Of a DNA stretch of 64,000 bases, positions 45,807 to 57,486 are shown one piece after another. Position numbers and translations under genes: made by a program. Origin of the DNA: Pohlia nutans (Eukaryota > Streptophyta > Bryopsida > Bryales > Mniaceae); contig CM040088.1 of assembly GCA_022496805.1 (NCBI GenBank), positions 2,666,001-2,730,000 on the forward strand. Direction: 5' to 3'. A model generated the notes under the pieces. The model worked only from the letters and a program-made list of their open reading frames with translations. It was not told where the DNA came from and did not search any database. The stretch's first letter is position 1. Each line of letters opens with the position of its first letter.

Positions 45807-48800
45807 ATGATGGAAACCTTTCACTCAGCGGCACTGTATTCCAATGGAGGTCTTGTACACAGTATTCAGAGGCCGAGATTTAAAGCTCAACAATCCTCTG
45901 CCACTTTTCAATCAACTCATCAAGTGACGTGCTTGCAATGTGAGTTGCTTCATCATTTTCTTGTGTTTGATACGCCTCGTTTGGTTGCTGATCGACCTAA
46001 ATGTAAAGAATCTACAATGTCTCGGCGGATTGCGTTTTGTGCAAAACGTGCCCGTCCAATGGCTAAAACCCTGGAGAGATAACTTCTTGACTCTGTCAGA
46101 GGTCACCATGCAGTGGAAGTCTGGGACTTTCTAGGGATGTTTAATACGGTGGTGATCAATGTTGATCAGTATTCAGTTTCATACGGTGCTCGCAGCTAGT
46201 GTCCGGCTTTGTTTCTTAGCATGAAAGGATGTTTGAACAGTGATAAAGAATATGAAAGTTTACAAGGTTGCAGTCAATTAAGTGAGCCATTGTGGAAGGA
46301 TTACCGGTAGTTGAAAACAACAATGCAGTTTTTCTTATGAAAGATTATAGTTTGGACTTCAGATGGTTGTGGACTTTAGATTCATTTTAGTTGTTGCATT
46401 AGAACTGGTTGCTTCTTTGCTGGTTTGTGGTAAGCAGACTCGAACTTGCTCTTAGCATTGTTCTTTAGCAAGGCGGGAATACTGTCTTTGAATTCTGCTT
46501 CTTTGTAGATACCTGCTCTTTAGAATACGTTTCCTTGAGTTTGATTCCTTGTGTCTCTCACGGTCGTCGTCCTACGTTGTTAAATAGTCGTATAATGGCG
46601 TGGCAGGTGCTGTAGTCAAACAGCTATTTGCGGCAGAGTTATCTGAGATAGGGCGTGTAACACGTTCAGAATTTTCCTTCGTTATGAATTGACAATTTTC
46701 AAGTTATCCAGCATTTGTTTGTGCATATTGATGATGCTCTTCGAATTTGACATTGTAGTTGTATACGACTGTGAAGCAGGGGTAAGACAGAAACCCCGCT
46801 ATTTGCCATCTCCACCAAATCCCCGTGGCCTACGGTCTTCAGGTAGGCTATTTGGCGCACACTATGGTGAACCACTTGCTAGGCTTCTCCGAAATGCGGA
46901 CAAGAGAGCAAATCGTGGCATAGAAAAAAAATCTCACTGCTTTATCTCAGCAACTGCGAGGCCCCTGGACGTGGATGTGGACTCTTTTGATGAAGATGCT
47001 GGAAACCTGGTGCAGGCAGGTGTTGGCTGGTTTGATGCTTTCTACAGATTCTCTCGTCCTCACACCATTATTGGCTCGGTGAGTGGATTTTTACTGTTAG
47101 TTGTTAAACTGTGCTAGGCTTGCAGTGGTGCTTTATCTGTGTCTCGGTCACGGAGATCGTGATCAACAGGGAGCGGAGAATATTTCATTGGTTTTTAACG
47201 CACGATTCAGCTTATGATTCAGCTAACAATCCGGTTTATGATTTCAGCAAAGATCGTCCGTTGTCAACCATGTGAACATATCTACTTTAAAGTGGAGAAA
47301 GGTGTATAGGATTACTGAACTGAACTTTTGTTGACAGGCATTGAGTGTGATTTCAGTATCGATGCTGGCTATTCAAAGTCCAGCTGACATCTCCATAACC
47401 TTTTTGGTTGGGCTGCTTCAGGCAAGTAGCAAATTTTCTGAGCCCCAAGAAGAGTAATTTCTTCGTAAAGCATACCTTAACTGTGTCTGAAGGAGTAAAA
47501 TTCTTCAAGGCAATTTCGTTGTGGCGTTTGACATGCAGGCCGGACATGAAATTGCTAGGGCTTGATGACTTGCTGGTCAACTGGAGAAATTCCTTTTTTT
47601 GGTTCATGTTGCTCGTCAAACATACATGCCAATCCTCAGTGGCCTTAGTTTTATCTCACGTTTTTGCAGGCAGTGATTCCTGCACTTTTGATGAACGTGT
47701 ACATAGTTGGACTAAATCAAATATTTGACATCGACATTGATAAGGTATGTAAGTGTACAAATTGAACAGGACGCATACCATAGATGATTGACTAAAAAGT
47801 ATGCAGAGAAATGACAAGATTTCATGGCTACAGTTACAAGATGGCAAGATGGTCGTTTGAATTCAATCTATATCATTGGAATTCTTACTGTTCATGAATA
47901 TTTAGAAGTTATTTCTCTAGATGCCGTTTACAACAACTTCCATAAAACCTTTAAGATTATTGATACTATCTTTACTAACTCAATTATATACACTCAATCT
48001 GTAACGACTAACGTTGAATTTATTTTTGTAGGTGAATAAACCATATCTGCCGTTGGCGTCTGGTGAATTCTCTCTAAACACTGGGATTGCGTTGGTGACC
48101 ATCTCTGCAGCGTTGGTAAGTTTATTCATTTACGATGCAATTTGTTGAATCCGGTTTGACTGGCTTGGATATGTTAATGACATGGACTGTGGCACTGAGT
48201 TCTCGGGCTGAACATGCATGATGTTCTTGGATCTGTTCGGCTTTGCTGACAAGGATTTGCTGCAAACATTCTGGATCCATTCGGCTACAATTTCGCATGT
48301 AGTCTTTCACTTAAAGCTAATGTTTGTCGCAGAGTTTCGGGATGGGAGTAATCGTTAAATCAACTCCTCTACTTTGGGCGTTGTCTGTGAGCTTCGTTCT
48401 TGGTACTGCTTATTCAGCTGATGTGAGTTGCTACTTCCATCACTCTATGACCTTGAAGCATGATATCAGCCCAAGGCAGTAAATTGACCTTCTTAATACT
48501 CCTTGTGTTATATACCTTAATCGGTTGCACATGCATGCTTATAGGCAATCTCATTTATGACGAAAGACGAAGGATATTCATGCGATATAAGAGGTCCAAA
48601 AAATGGTGAACTTATCTTTCATTGTATCCTTTTTCAGGTTCCACTTCTAAGATGGAAGAGGTCTGCAGTTGCTGCAGCATCCTGTATTTTGGCCGTGAGA
48701 GCTGTTGTTGTACAGCTTGGGTTCTACCTACATATGCAGGTTTGATTGGACCCAAAGACTGTAGATCGCTGCTATTTGGCAATAGATTGTCAGAGAGGAA

Positions 48801-50078
48801 CCTGACACGATAGACATATTTGATGTTAGGCGTGAGTGACGTGATTCTGGACTTAAACGATTGCTGAATTTATAAACCGGAAGCAGCTGACACTTTACAG
48901 TTAATCTATTCACTCGGTTTTTACAATTCATGCAAAGTTTGGCAGTTTAATACATATTTGTGTATGCAGGCCTCTGTATTCGGCAGAACAGCAGCTTTGA
49001 CGAGACCACTGTGGTTTACAATGGGCTTCATGAGCTTTTTTTCCATTGTCATTGCTCTTGCCAAGGTATGCAGTATAGTTCACTTGTTTCGTGCACATGA
49101 GATTATGAAAGAGTGTTTTCAAAGAAAGAGGGTTGGGAAAGTTTAGTGTTGTGGTTGTTGATACTCTACTTTACGACAAAAGTTTGATCTTCTGACAGCT
49201 TGGCAAATGTAATAATCTGTTTCAATTATGCATGGTGACCTTGCAGGACATTCCAGACATAGAAGGAGATAAGATTTTTGGTGTACGCACCTTCACTGTC
49301 AGAGTAGGGCAGAAAAAGGTGGGTTTGAAAGTGAACATTTTGTTTCGAGTCCAAGAACGAAGATGGTGCCTCCTTACTGAGCAGGCTAATGATAAACGAA
49401 ACTCGGTTTCTCATTGCTTGTTGTCTGAGTGTTGAAGTCAATTTTTGGTGGGCTTGTTCTTTAGGTTTTCTGGATATGCGTTGGACTACTTCAGGCAGCA
49501 TATGCATCAGCTTGTGTCGTTGGTGTCACATCCACGGTTGTTTGGAGCAGGGTTGCTATGGTATGAAATGCAGGTTCCCCTCTCTAGTAATTGTGCTTTG
49601 GTCTAAATTATGGTTTCATTGCCAGAAACTTCGTATGTTTCCAGTCCCTGCTGTAGCATTTCCCTGATAATAGCTTAAAAACTGCTTGAGCTGGAGTCAT
49701 TGCTGGGTGTTTACGGTTTGGTGGTCCTTCTCCATCATATCTGCAGGTGTTGGGCCATATTGCACTTGCTACAATATTGTGGTCTAGATCTCAAAGCGTG
49801 GACCTGAAAAGTAGAGCATCCATAACCACATGGTACATGTTCATTTGGAAGGTGAGTAATCGGTCTATTTTCTTCTTTTCTCCTTTTCTCTAACAATTGT
49901 TGTGATTCATTCTGTGGATGCTCATAAAGTGCATGGCAGGAGAGCATGAACGGTAGCCCTTGCTCTACCAAATTACATGGTCGTCACTAACGCATGGCGT
50001 GAGTTTACATCTAACAAAGCTCATGGTTTTGTGCAGCTATTCTATGCGGAATATTTTCTCATACCGCTCATGCGTTGA
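45807..50078 (+). CDS. VTE2-1: Homogentisate phytyltransferase, plastid (twelve exons, 425 aa)
   Basis: Condenses homogentisate with phytyl diphosphate, the committed step of tocopherol synthesis, in the plastid inner envelope. Exons: 45807-45939, 46780-47078, 47338-47421, 47670-47744, 48032-48115, 48333-48422, 48638-48739, 48970-49065, 49247-49318, 49465-49560, 49747-49851, 50037-50078. All junctions keep frame; intron 3 has a GC donor (CAG|GCAAGT), the others GT-AG. The UbiA motifs are NxxxDxxxD (N188, D192, D196 in NQIFDIDID) and DIPDIEGD (322-329), with SRPHTIIGS (136-144) and [10 protein letters not shown] (200-209). About eight hydrophobic segments follow the basic, Ser-rich transit region of about 100 residues. 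[10 protein letters not shown] at the C-terminus is as in VTE2-1 rather than the solanesyltransferase VTE2-2. The start could be either of two adjacent ATGs (45807, 45810). Exon 1 and its join are the least certain part because transit peptides vary. Confidence 0.92.
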
Positions 50079-50669
50079 ATGCTTTTACCATGTGCTCATC
50101 AACAACCAAAATCCGCAGATCAGTATCTCATTGCTGATTGGAACTCTAGTCATCTGCACTGCGAATTAGATTACAATGCCTTGTCTTAAATCCCCAGCGA
50201 GAGTCCTTAGCCACCATTTGGTTCATCAATCTTACCATCTTGTGTCATTTTATTGTATACAAACATTCATCGTGGTTTATTCTTTCATTCCTCCTTGTGA
50301 ACTTTCTAGCTGGAGCTCAGCACGCCAGTAAAGGGTAAAACAGGCAAGCAAGATGTTTATTAGCTGGGATATTCCCTTGTATTTGGGCAGCTTGACCGAA
50401 ATCTGGAACAGCTACGGGATTATCTCAGAATGTAGACTGTTTTTCTCAGCAATATATTGGATAGCATCGATTGGTATTGGCGTGGACAGACTCAGTGTTG
50501 ACGGAGTTGCAGGGAAATGTTGCTGGATGAGTAGACTAGTAGAGTTCAATGTGCAGTAGCATTATTTGCTGTCGTTCTGAATGCACCAACTCTTTGACCG
50601 GAAGTGGGCCTGTATGAAACTGCTACAGAGCGCCTGCAACCTTCAAGGTCCCTACTCCAGCCATGCTAC
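50079..50669. other. 3' flank of the phytyltransferase gene
   Basis: Presumed 3' UTR; no further gene is recognised before the family A element at 50670. A frame at 50353-50559 has no recognisable domain. Confidence 0.4.
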
Positions 50670-51246
50670 TTAACCCCTAAATGCCTAGAGCCCTCTCCAA
50701 ATTCAGCAGTTTTGCAAAGATGCATCATAAAATGCAACTCAGAGGGATGTTTTGAACTTGATGTATGAATAAAAGTTGTACATTATGAATTTTTGATTCT
50801 ATCCATATGGTTAGATCTATGATTGCTATCACCAATATTTTTGTATAAAATTTGAAACTCAAAATTCAAAATTCTTTTGTAATTTGATTACATATAAGAT
50901 ATTGACAATTTGTGGATGAAATCTGTTGTGATTGGTTGAAATGTAATACTCTAAGTGTAGTGATTTTTGGAGATTTTTTGGTTGCTTAATTTTATGAGTT
51001 GACTTTTTCAAGAGCGCATTTAGACTAAAATCTTCAAATTTTTTGTTGAATCATTGCAACATGAAATGAGGCATAAAATTTTCACAAATCATCCCCTTTC
51101 TAATTGGTTCACATATGCATGAAGCTAACTTCCCATAAAATCTACAATAAAAAATCCACTCTGCTAAAAGTGCATGATGGATGAGAAAACATGGATGAAA
51201 TTTGTACATCGTCCAAAAAATGAACGCTCACGCAGTTAAGGGTTAT
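50670..51246. mobile_element. TTAA-flanked MITE, family A (copy 8)
   Basis: TTAACCCCTAAATGCC at 50670; right end CGCAGTTAAGGGTTAT at 51246 (last base changed). Hairpin CGTCCA-AAAAA-TGAACG (51210-51226, one G-T pair). It lies 590 bp beyond the VTE2-1 stop codon. Confidence 0.85.
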
Positions 51247-51760
51247 GATTTGAAAGGGTTATGATTTTTACCAAAGGTATAACTTACAATGAAGAACATT
51301 ACAGTGGATAAAAATCATCCATGTATCTAAATTTAAATTTTTTTGCTACACCATGGTAATACATGTTGAACTTGTAACTCTAATAAAACACTCAATTTTT
51401 AGATTTTTCCAAAAATTCAAAGTGGAATAGAAATTAGACTTAGTAAGCTTCATTTTATTAGTTAAGCTCAAATGCAATAGAACCCATTTCCATGGCCCAA
51501 ATTAATTCTAGTAGAAAAAACATAAAAACCCAAAACACACTACATAGTCAACCATTTTTACTACTCTATTTGTAATTGGGACCCCATGTAATATCCAAAA
51601 ATAGCTTGAATGATCTGAATTTAACTTGAAGAGGTACCATGATCAACAAAAATCCTTCACGAAAATAATTGGATGAAAACAATCCACGTAGCAATTGGAA
51701 TTGAATAGTGAGTTACATTCCTAAGCCAAGTTTTGGCCTCCCCAGACATTTAAGGGTTAA
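51247..51760. mobile_element. TTAA-type element, family G (right end and body)
   Basis: Ends ACATTTAAGGGTTAA at 51760, with the hairpin GCCAA-GTT-TTGGC at 51725-51737. The body (GTGGAATAGAAATTAGACTT, TTTTTAGATTTTTCCAAAA) resembles 58600-58760. The left end is not clear because it abuts family A. Confidence 0.55.
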
Positions 51761-51969
51761 AGTTATCATCACTCACAAGCAAACGTGATTTGCAGGGTAT
51801 GAAATTTGAATTAATAAAAGAAACAAAAACTAGGTTTACCTTGCCTATATACCTATGTCCTATACCAATGAAAAGCTTTTCCATCCATGCACTAAATCTG
51901 ACGGCAATAGTAAGCTCCAAAACTTGAACCTATGTAGGTACCAAGGTAGTATGCCCTATTTGTGGCATA

Positions 51970-52000
51970 GTTATATACTTTGTACAACAAAGTATATAAC
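51970..52000. repeat. Perfect 14-bp stem palindrome
   Basis: GTTATATACTTTGT and ACAAAGTATATAAC face each other across ACA. Isolated; no further inverted repeat continues from it. Confidence 0.7.
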
Positions 52001-52193
52001 TTGGGTGTTGCAAGAAATTCTAAACGTTCCATTAGTGTCCCATATTAGGCAAACATCCTATATTTGTTTGTAATATTAGGCAAACATTTCAAGATATGCA
52101 AATAAGATGTTTATTAGTTGGGATATTCCTATGTACCAAAAAGTAGTCTATAATGATCATTGCCCTTGGTCATTTCTATCACAAGGCTTTATA

Positions 52194-52434
52194 TTAACCC
52201 TTAAAGAATATGGCTTTCTTGATTCCCAGACCCAAAATCTCTTTCAAACTTCATTTTAAGTATGATTCTCTTTTTAATTTTATTTGGTTCTATTTCAAAG
52301 AAGTATAGATGCCTTAAATATATTTGTTTTGGCATTTAAGAAACCCCATTTGATTCAACAGAGTAGAAGTTATGAGCAAGATTTTCCCCAAAAAAAGTAA
52401 TCCCGTGGGGCTTAGTATGTCCTTTAAGGGTTAA
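52194..52434. mobile_element. Small TTAA-flanked MITE (241 bp)
   Basis: TTAACCCTTAAAG at 52194 and CTTTAAGGGTTAA at 52434 form a 13-bp perfect inverted repeat, the most symmetrical tip pair in the set. The interior is unique in the window. Confidence 0.8.
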
Positions 52435-52688
52435 ATAGACATATTTTTAATACAAAATGGCCACATGATTTGAATAGTTTTCTATATTGATCTTACAAAA
52501 TTGGTTCATTCTCCTAAATCTCCATTCTTTTCCACTCGTGTTACATTGACATCCCATTTCCATATTGTTTTCAAAAGTGGCACTGAAAGAATAAGTTAAT
52601 GGCACAAATGAGGGCGTGGTAGGTGTCACAAATAGTCACATGTCATGAATAGGGTGCCATTACCTTAATTAACTATGTTTGGTATTCT

Positions 52689-52714
52689 TTAATCCCTAAA
52701 TGTTTGAGGGTTAA
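52689..52714. repeat. 26-bp remnant: two TTAA tips facing each other
   Basis: TTAATCCCTAAATG is followed within 4 bp by TGAGGGTTAA. It looks like a TTAA element reduced to its ends by internal deletion. Confidence 0.45.
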
Positions 52715-53740
52715 CCTAATGCAATAGTAAAGTTAACTATTGTAGTTCATTAAAGTTAATCTAGAAGTCAATCATAGTGTATTTTTCTCTTGTTGACCTC
52801 TATTTTGAGCACATGTCAATTCTTTTTTTGAATTTTATTTATATGCTTGTTTGACTTTGTATCTTCTTTGGAATGACAACACAATAAATTTGCTAGTATT
52901 AAGTTGATTGCTTTTCCAAAGTAAAGTTTTGGTTCCACCATTGCAACTTTGAGACAAAACAAGGAATCAACTTGATTTTTGCACCTCGATGTGTTTGGCC
53001 CCTGTTGTTTTCATTTTTTATTTGTCAAATCCCCATAATTCAAAGATTACTTCAATTCCATTGAATGCATGTGTCAAAAATGGGAGTCAAAATCTTGACA
53101 AAGCACACAACTTCTATGTTAGTTCTAGTTTTCACATTTAATTATCCTAGAATTAGATTGTAACAAATCAAAGCACAAGGTAGATGAAATTTCTTTAATA
53201 AATACTCTACATCTCTATGTATATTAATTGAATTTTCAAAGACAAAAATTTAGAAGTAATGTTTACATTCATTATTTATAAGTGGAAAATAATGATTAAA
53301 CAAAATTTTGAAAAACATATTGAATTTTTTAAGTTTTTAATGGTGAACCTATCTTTTTCATTAATAAAGACTTTTTTACAACAAAATTTAATTGAATCCT
53401 TGTCTTTAAATGATTTTCCAAACATCATTGTGAAAATTATTTGTAAAATTTGGATTATTCTATTTTTTCTCAAAGTGTAAATGTATACATAGTACTTTAG
53501 GTCAGTTATTTTTTGTAGTATATGATCTGTTATAATTTCAATGATGAAACATTATCTTTTGGAATCTATTATAACAATTTTGATTATTCTTATGTATTTA
53601 TAATTCAAAACAACACCCAAACCCAAAAATGGTTTTATGAAGTTTTAATGTATAATGTACCAACAAAGTGACCAAAATTTCATCTAGTTCCATATTTAAC
53701 ATATAGAAGGTGCAATTTTAATGATTTTTTCAAAATTGAT
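52715..53740. other. AT-rich intergenic DNA, nothing recognised
   Basis: Overlapping plus and minus frames at 53259-53480 are low-complexity Phe/Ile/Lys strings typical of AT-rich noise. Confidence 0.4.
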
Positions 53741-54901
53741 TTAACCCTAAGCTCCCAATCGACCATTTTTTGGTTGCTGTCCATTTTCTCGGGCTACCTA
53801 GGCCCAAATTTTATTTTATTTTTCAAAATAAAAATTTGATGTCATATGTAATTGAGTCTTTTTTCCAATGAAATTGAAATTATATGCATACAATCAAAAC
53901 TCCACTTAGGGGAATTTTTCAAAGTGAAACACCTCAATGTTGAAATCAGCTTCAACACTTCGGATAGGCTTGCCAAAAAATCTAAACCAATGAGATTCAT
54001 TGGGCACCTCAAAGAAAATTTTGTTCAATTCACATGGGTTGCATGCCATGAGTTGTCGGCTCTTCCAATTAGACAAGAGTTGAAAGGATAATCCAATTTA
54101 GCCAAAATCTCTTGCTTTCCTTTGTACCACCAGTAGAAAATGCGGTCCAAAATGATTAACCACATGGGACAAAATTGGGTCATAAGGGACCATTTTGTCC
54201 TTCACGACTAGTCTCGAAAATCAAGTCTCATCGAACAACCAGTCATATGGGACACGCTGAGTCAGATTTATTTCGGACGGCGCACCAACAATTCACTAGT
54301 CATATAGGACGGTTGAGCTCCATCATGCAAGCCGGTGGTCCACCGCAATTCGGCATATGGGACACTGGTCCACCATGACTGGCTCACAAGGGACACCGCC
54401 TACCACGTAAACCATTTTCCAATCAAGGAGGTGCGCTTGAATCAAAGGGGACATGAAGACAATTTCTGCAAAATCATTTCGGACTGTCATTTCTAGTAGT
54501 GTACCCCACCCATTACAAGGTCTTTGAAAAAATGCTAATGAATTGAACATCTTGTCAAATTGAGTCATGCATCTTGTTAACTACCTCATCTTGAGGATGG
54601 TCAAAAATGGCACATCATTTCAACTTCTTTCCTTTTTTTTGGTTTGGGAGCCCATCAAAGCAAGGCTGCCCAAATTCTTCGGGGCCCTGAAATTGCAAAA
54701 TTTCAACTTCATTTGCTATTATCTTGACATTTGTACAGTCAAATGATTTAAAAATTTAGGGGATAGTTTACAAGGCCTAGGAGTATAGGATTCCTATAGT
54801 TGGAAAGTGAAAAAGGGTTTTGAAAATTATTTAGAGATCAACTAAAATGACCAAAATGAGCAGTTTTGGGTGGGGGACCTCCTCGAGTGTTTAAAGTTTA
54901 A
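53741..54901. mobile_element. TTAA-flanked MITE, family B (copy 3) with extra internal sequence
   Basis: TTAACCCTAAGCTCCC at 53741, hairpin CGACCA-TTTTT-TGGTTG (53760-53776), then GCTGTCC as in the copy at 19778. The right end is decayed (GTGTTTAAAGTTTAA, 54901). About 54110-54530 contains GC-richer sequence absent from the other copies, probably an insertion. Confidence 0.6.
54163..54398. repeat. Six degenerate CATATGGGAC motifs
   Basis: YCAYAWGGGAC-like strings occur near 54164, 54180, 54242, 54299, 54353 and 54386, four of them 33-62 bp apart, in a GC-richer patch inside a family B element. On the plus strand the patch is part of an open frame (54175-54378) in which SHMG/SHIG recurs, but no known protein is recognised. 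Confidence 0.5.
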
Positions 54902-55513
54902 TGCTAGTGAAGCCGATCCGAAGTTTTGTTGTTGCAAAAGTTCAAGGTTTTAATTCTAAGTTGCTTAGAAACATTTATAGTAAAAATATCAAACTTAGTC
55001 ATGCTATACTATTGAAATTTCATTCTTTTGGAATTAGGTTCATTGCTAATATACGAAAGAATACAAATTTCTTGTGCACCAATGCTAATAAAACAAATCC
55101 GCAACTTCAATGTTGTCCAAAAGTGAAGATCATAAGCATTTGCCACCTTTCTTCTCTTATTTATTTCCATAGATGTTGATGCCATCTCAACTTATTCAAT
55201 TATCATTTTGACAATTTGAAATCCTAACAAAATTAACATTTAGCATAGAATCCTAATGCAATTAACTCTTAGGACAAGGAATACATGAAAATCACATTTG
55301 AATAACTATCATCATGGTGCCTATTCTCAAATTTTGAGAACTAAAATATCCTAATTTGAATCTAATAACAATTATTTTTTAATAACGGCACACAAATAAA
55401 ACTCTAATTCTAATATAAACATAGAATATGACATGATATGAATGAGTATAATTACGTGAAGGTGTCTTGAATTAAGAATTTAACTTCTAAATGTTGGCTA
55501 TGTACATAATCCA
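54902..55513. other. Intergenic DNA, nothing assigned
   Basis: A plus-strand frame at 54901-55179 is open but rich in Ile/Lys/Asn, as expected by chance here. Confidence 0.35.
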
Positions 55514-55834
55514 TTAATAAAAAGGATTCATGTCAAAAGGAATGGTGTTGAAATTTTCCAATGCATCAGATTTTGCCTTATCTTTATCAAAATTTCCCAT
55601 ATCAAGCTCTTTTCCAGAGGCAATTGTGTCACCACTATCAAGCTTGATTCCTCCAGCAAGCTCAGTTAGCTTGTCTTGCATCGCTTTTGTAGCAGATTGA
55701 AGCTTTTTGCTTTCTTCGTCAAGATTCCCTTTTTGTTTCTTAACTTCCAACATCCATAGTAAATCAATGCATTCCAATAAACTACGAATCACACCTTTAA
55801 CTTTTTTCACAACAGAGATAGTTTGATCACTCAT
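55514..55834 (-). CDS. Hypothetical 106-aa protein
   Basis: An ATG-to-TAA frame with balanced, charged composition unlike the Phe/Ile/Asn/Lys-rich random frames around it. The N-terminal half (about 5-70) looks helical and amphipathic (VVKKVKGVIRSLLECIDLL, then KKLQSATKAMQDKLTELAGG), possibly a coiled coil. The C-terminal part is acidic and ends FDMNPFY. No signal peptide or membrane segment is evident, and I do not recognise a family. It may be a small single-exon gene, the last exon of a larger one, or a retained retrocopy. An hAT-like MITE lies 130 bp upstream of its start. Confidence 0.42.
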   Translation of the reverse strand: MSDQTISVVKKVKGVIRSLLECIDLLWMLEVKKQKGNLDEESKKLQSATKAMQDKLTELAGGIKLDSGDTIASGKELDMGNFDKDKAKSDALENFNTIPFDMNPFY

Positions 55835-55954
55835 TGCACCAATCCAAATGTGAAGAGATTACAGAAATTTATGCAAAGTAATCTAGTCATGCTTGTTGAA
55901 CTTTGCCAATTACATAATCTTCATAGCTTGCTTGATTATCAATCATATGGTTGA

Positions 55955-56395
55955 CTTTGTACCTCGGGGAGGTTACTTCCAAATATTACGTAAAAACGTG
56001 CGAACAAGTGATTTTTAACCTCCTATATACTTTTTTATAAAGTTTGATTTAACTCCAAATTTTTTAGTGTGGTCACATAATCATTGTATCTTTTATTTTA
56101 GAAAACTCTTATTTCAATTAAATTCAAAACCAATTTTAAAAACACAATTGAAACTAGCTTTAAAATACAAAAATTAGTTGTATAATGTATTTATTTACTT
56201 CAAAAATTTGTAAGAAATTAATTTGAATAAAGAAAATTCCCAAAAATTCACAATATAAACTTTCAACATAAAAAAACGTCCTATAATTTTTTCAAGTTGT
56301 TTGATTGACTATTTACAATGTAATATAGGGGGTCAAAGATTTGTTCGCACGTGATACACATAAAATACATTGAGTGAACTCCCCGAGCTTTGTAC
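55955..56395. mobile_element. hAT-like MITE with 8-bp target duplication CTTTGTAC
   Basis: Element 55963-56387 (425 bp) between two perfect CTTTGTAC copies (55955-55962, 56388-56395). Ends CTCGGGGAGGTTACTT and GAGTGAACTCCCCGAG; inside them ACGTGCGAACAAG and TTGTTCGCACGT extend the inverted repeat. Same family as 59936-60581. Confidence 0.85.
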
Positions 56396-56626
56396 AATTT
56401 AATATGGATTAAAAGAATTTGATCATCATATTTAAAAATGAATGACATGATTTACATTTGTTCACATGATCTTTATTTGTCATTGCACCAATGTCATTAG
56501 AGTTTTAAGCTCATGCTCAAAATGAGTGAATGAGTTGATCTTACAAATATATCAAAGGAGATGAAGAGCAAAGAAATAAGGGTGGCGACTGAAAAATGGG
56601 ATTGCTATAGGCACCATTATATTTTT

Positions 56627-56662
<36 letters not shown>

Positions 56663-57486
56663 TTGAGACTTTTTGGATCCTTAGGGAAAACAAAAATGGA
56701 ATAAAATAATGAATTTATGTGCAAATGATTGTTGAGAACAAATTCAAATGTTGCTTTTTATTTTAGTCTAAAATACATAAATATATACATTTTTAATTTT
56801 TTTTTTGAACAAGTCATGTGCAAATTGTGTAAGTTTTTGTTCAAATCTCAAAAAAAATTAATTAATTTCTATTCAATTCTATTCCTATCATCAACTAGTT
56901 TATCCAAATTTTGGTAAAAATTAAATTTTTATGATTATGGTCCACTTAGATCAAGTAAACTTTAGGAATTTCAAATTTCAAATTTACCTTGTCATTTTCA
57001 GAATATATGTTTAGATATTTCATATTTCATATTATTTTATTGTTCATTCAATAATATTATTTATTGAATGACATAAGCAAGGTTAAATGAAACTAGGGCT
57101 CCGCTTCTCTCCACACCACCATGAAATTGAATAAGATTTGAAATGCTAAATTACTTCACATAATGATCTTTGAGGGCGGAATGGAACAATCATGAGAAGA
57201 TCATTCAAGGATGTAAAAGGCTAGGTTAATCATAAAAAGGTTACATCATAGAAAACCCTACCCTAGAATTGTCAACTGTCGGCTCATGGATGGCAGGCTC
57301 ACTTACAAACCCTACAACCGTTGGAAATCCACAAATGGAACCTATAGTTGTCAATACCATTTTTCTATACCAGCTCTGACCTATAGTCGTCATTGGAATT
57401 AGTGTATATAATTTGTATTAAATGCTACCAAGTAAACACTAAACATATAAGAATATTAGCGTAAACTTCTTTTCTATGTGACTTGT
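56396..57486. other. AT-rich intergenic DNA with a TTA microsatellite
   Basis: (TTA)n spans about 56629-56662. No gene recognised. Confidence 0.5.

Noticed and set aside
46689..47117. The open frame at 46689-47117 as a complete 142-aa protein
   Set aside because: It starts with a non-ATG codon inside an intron and runs past the donor at 47079. Only 46780-47078 is exon 2 of the phytyltransferase.
53259..53480. Overlapping plus and minus ORFs in AT-rich DNA
   Set aside because: Phe/Ile/Lys/Asn-rich translations on both strands are expected by chance at this base composition.
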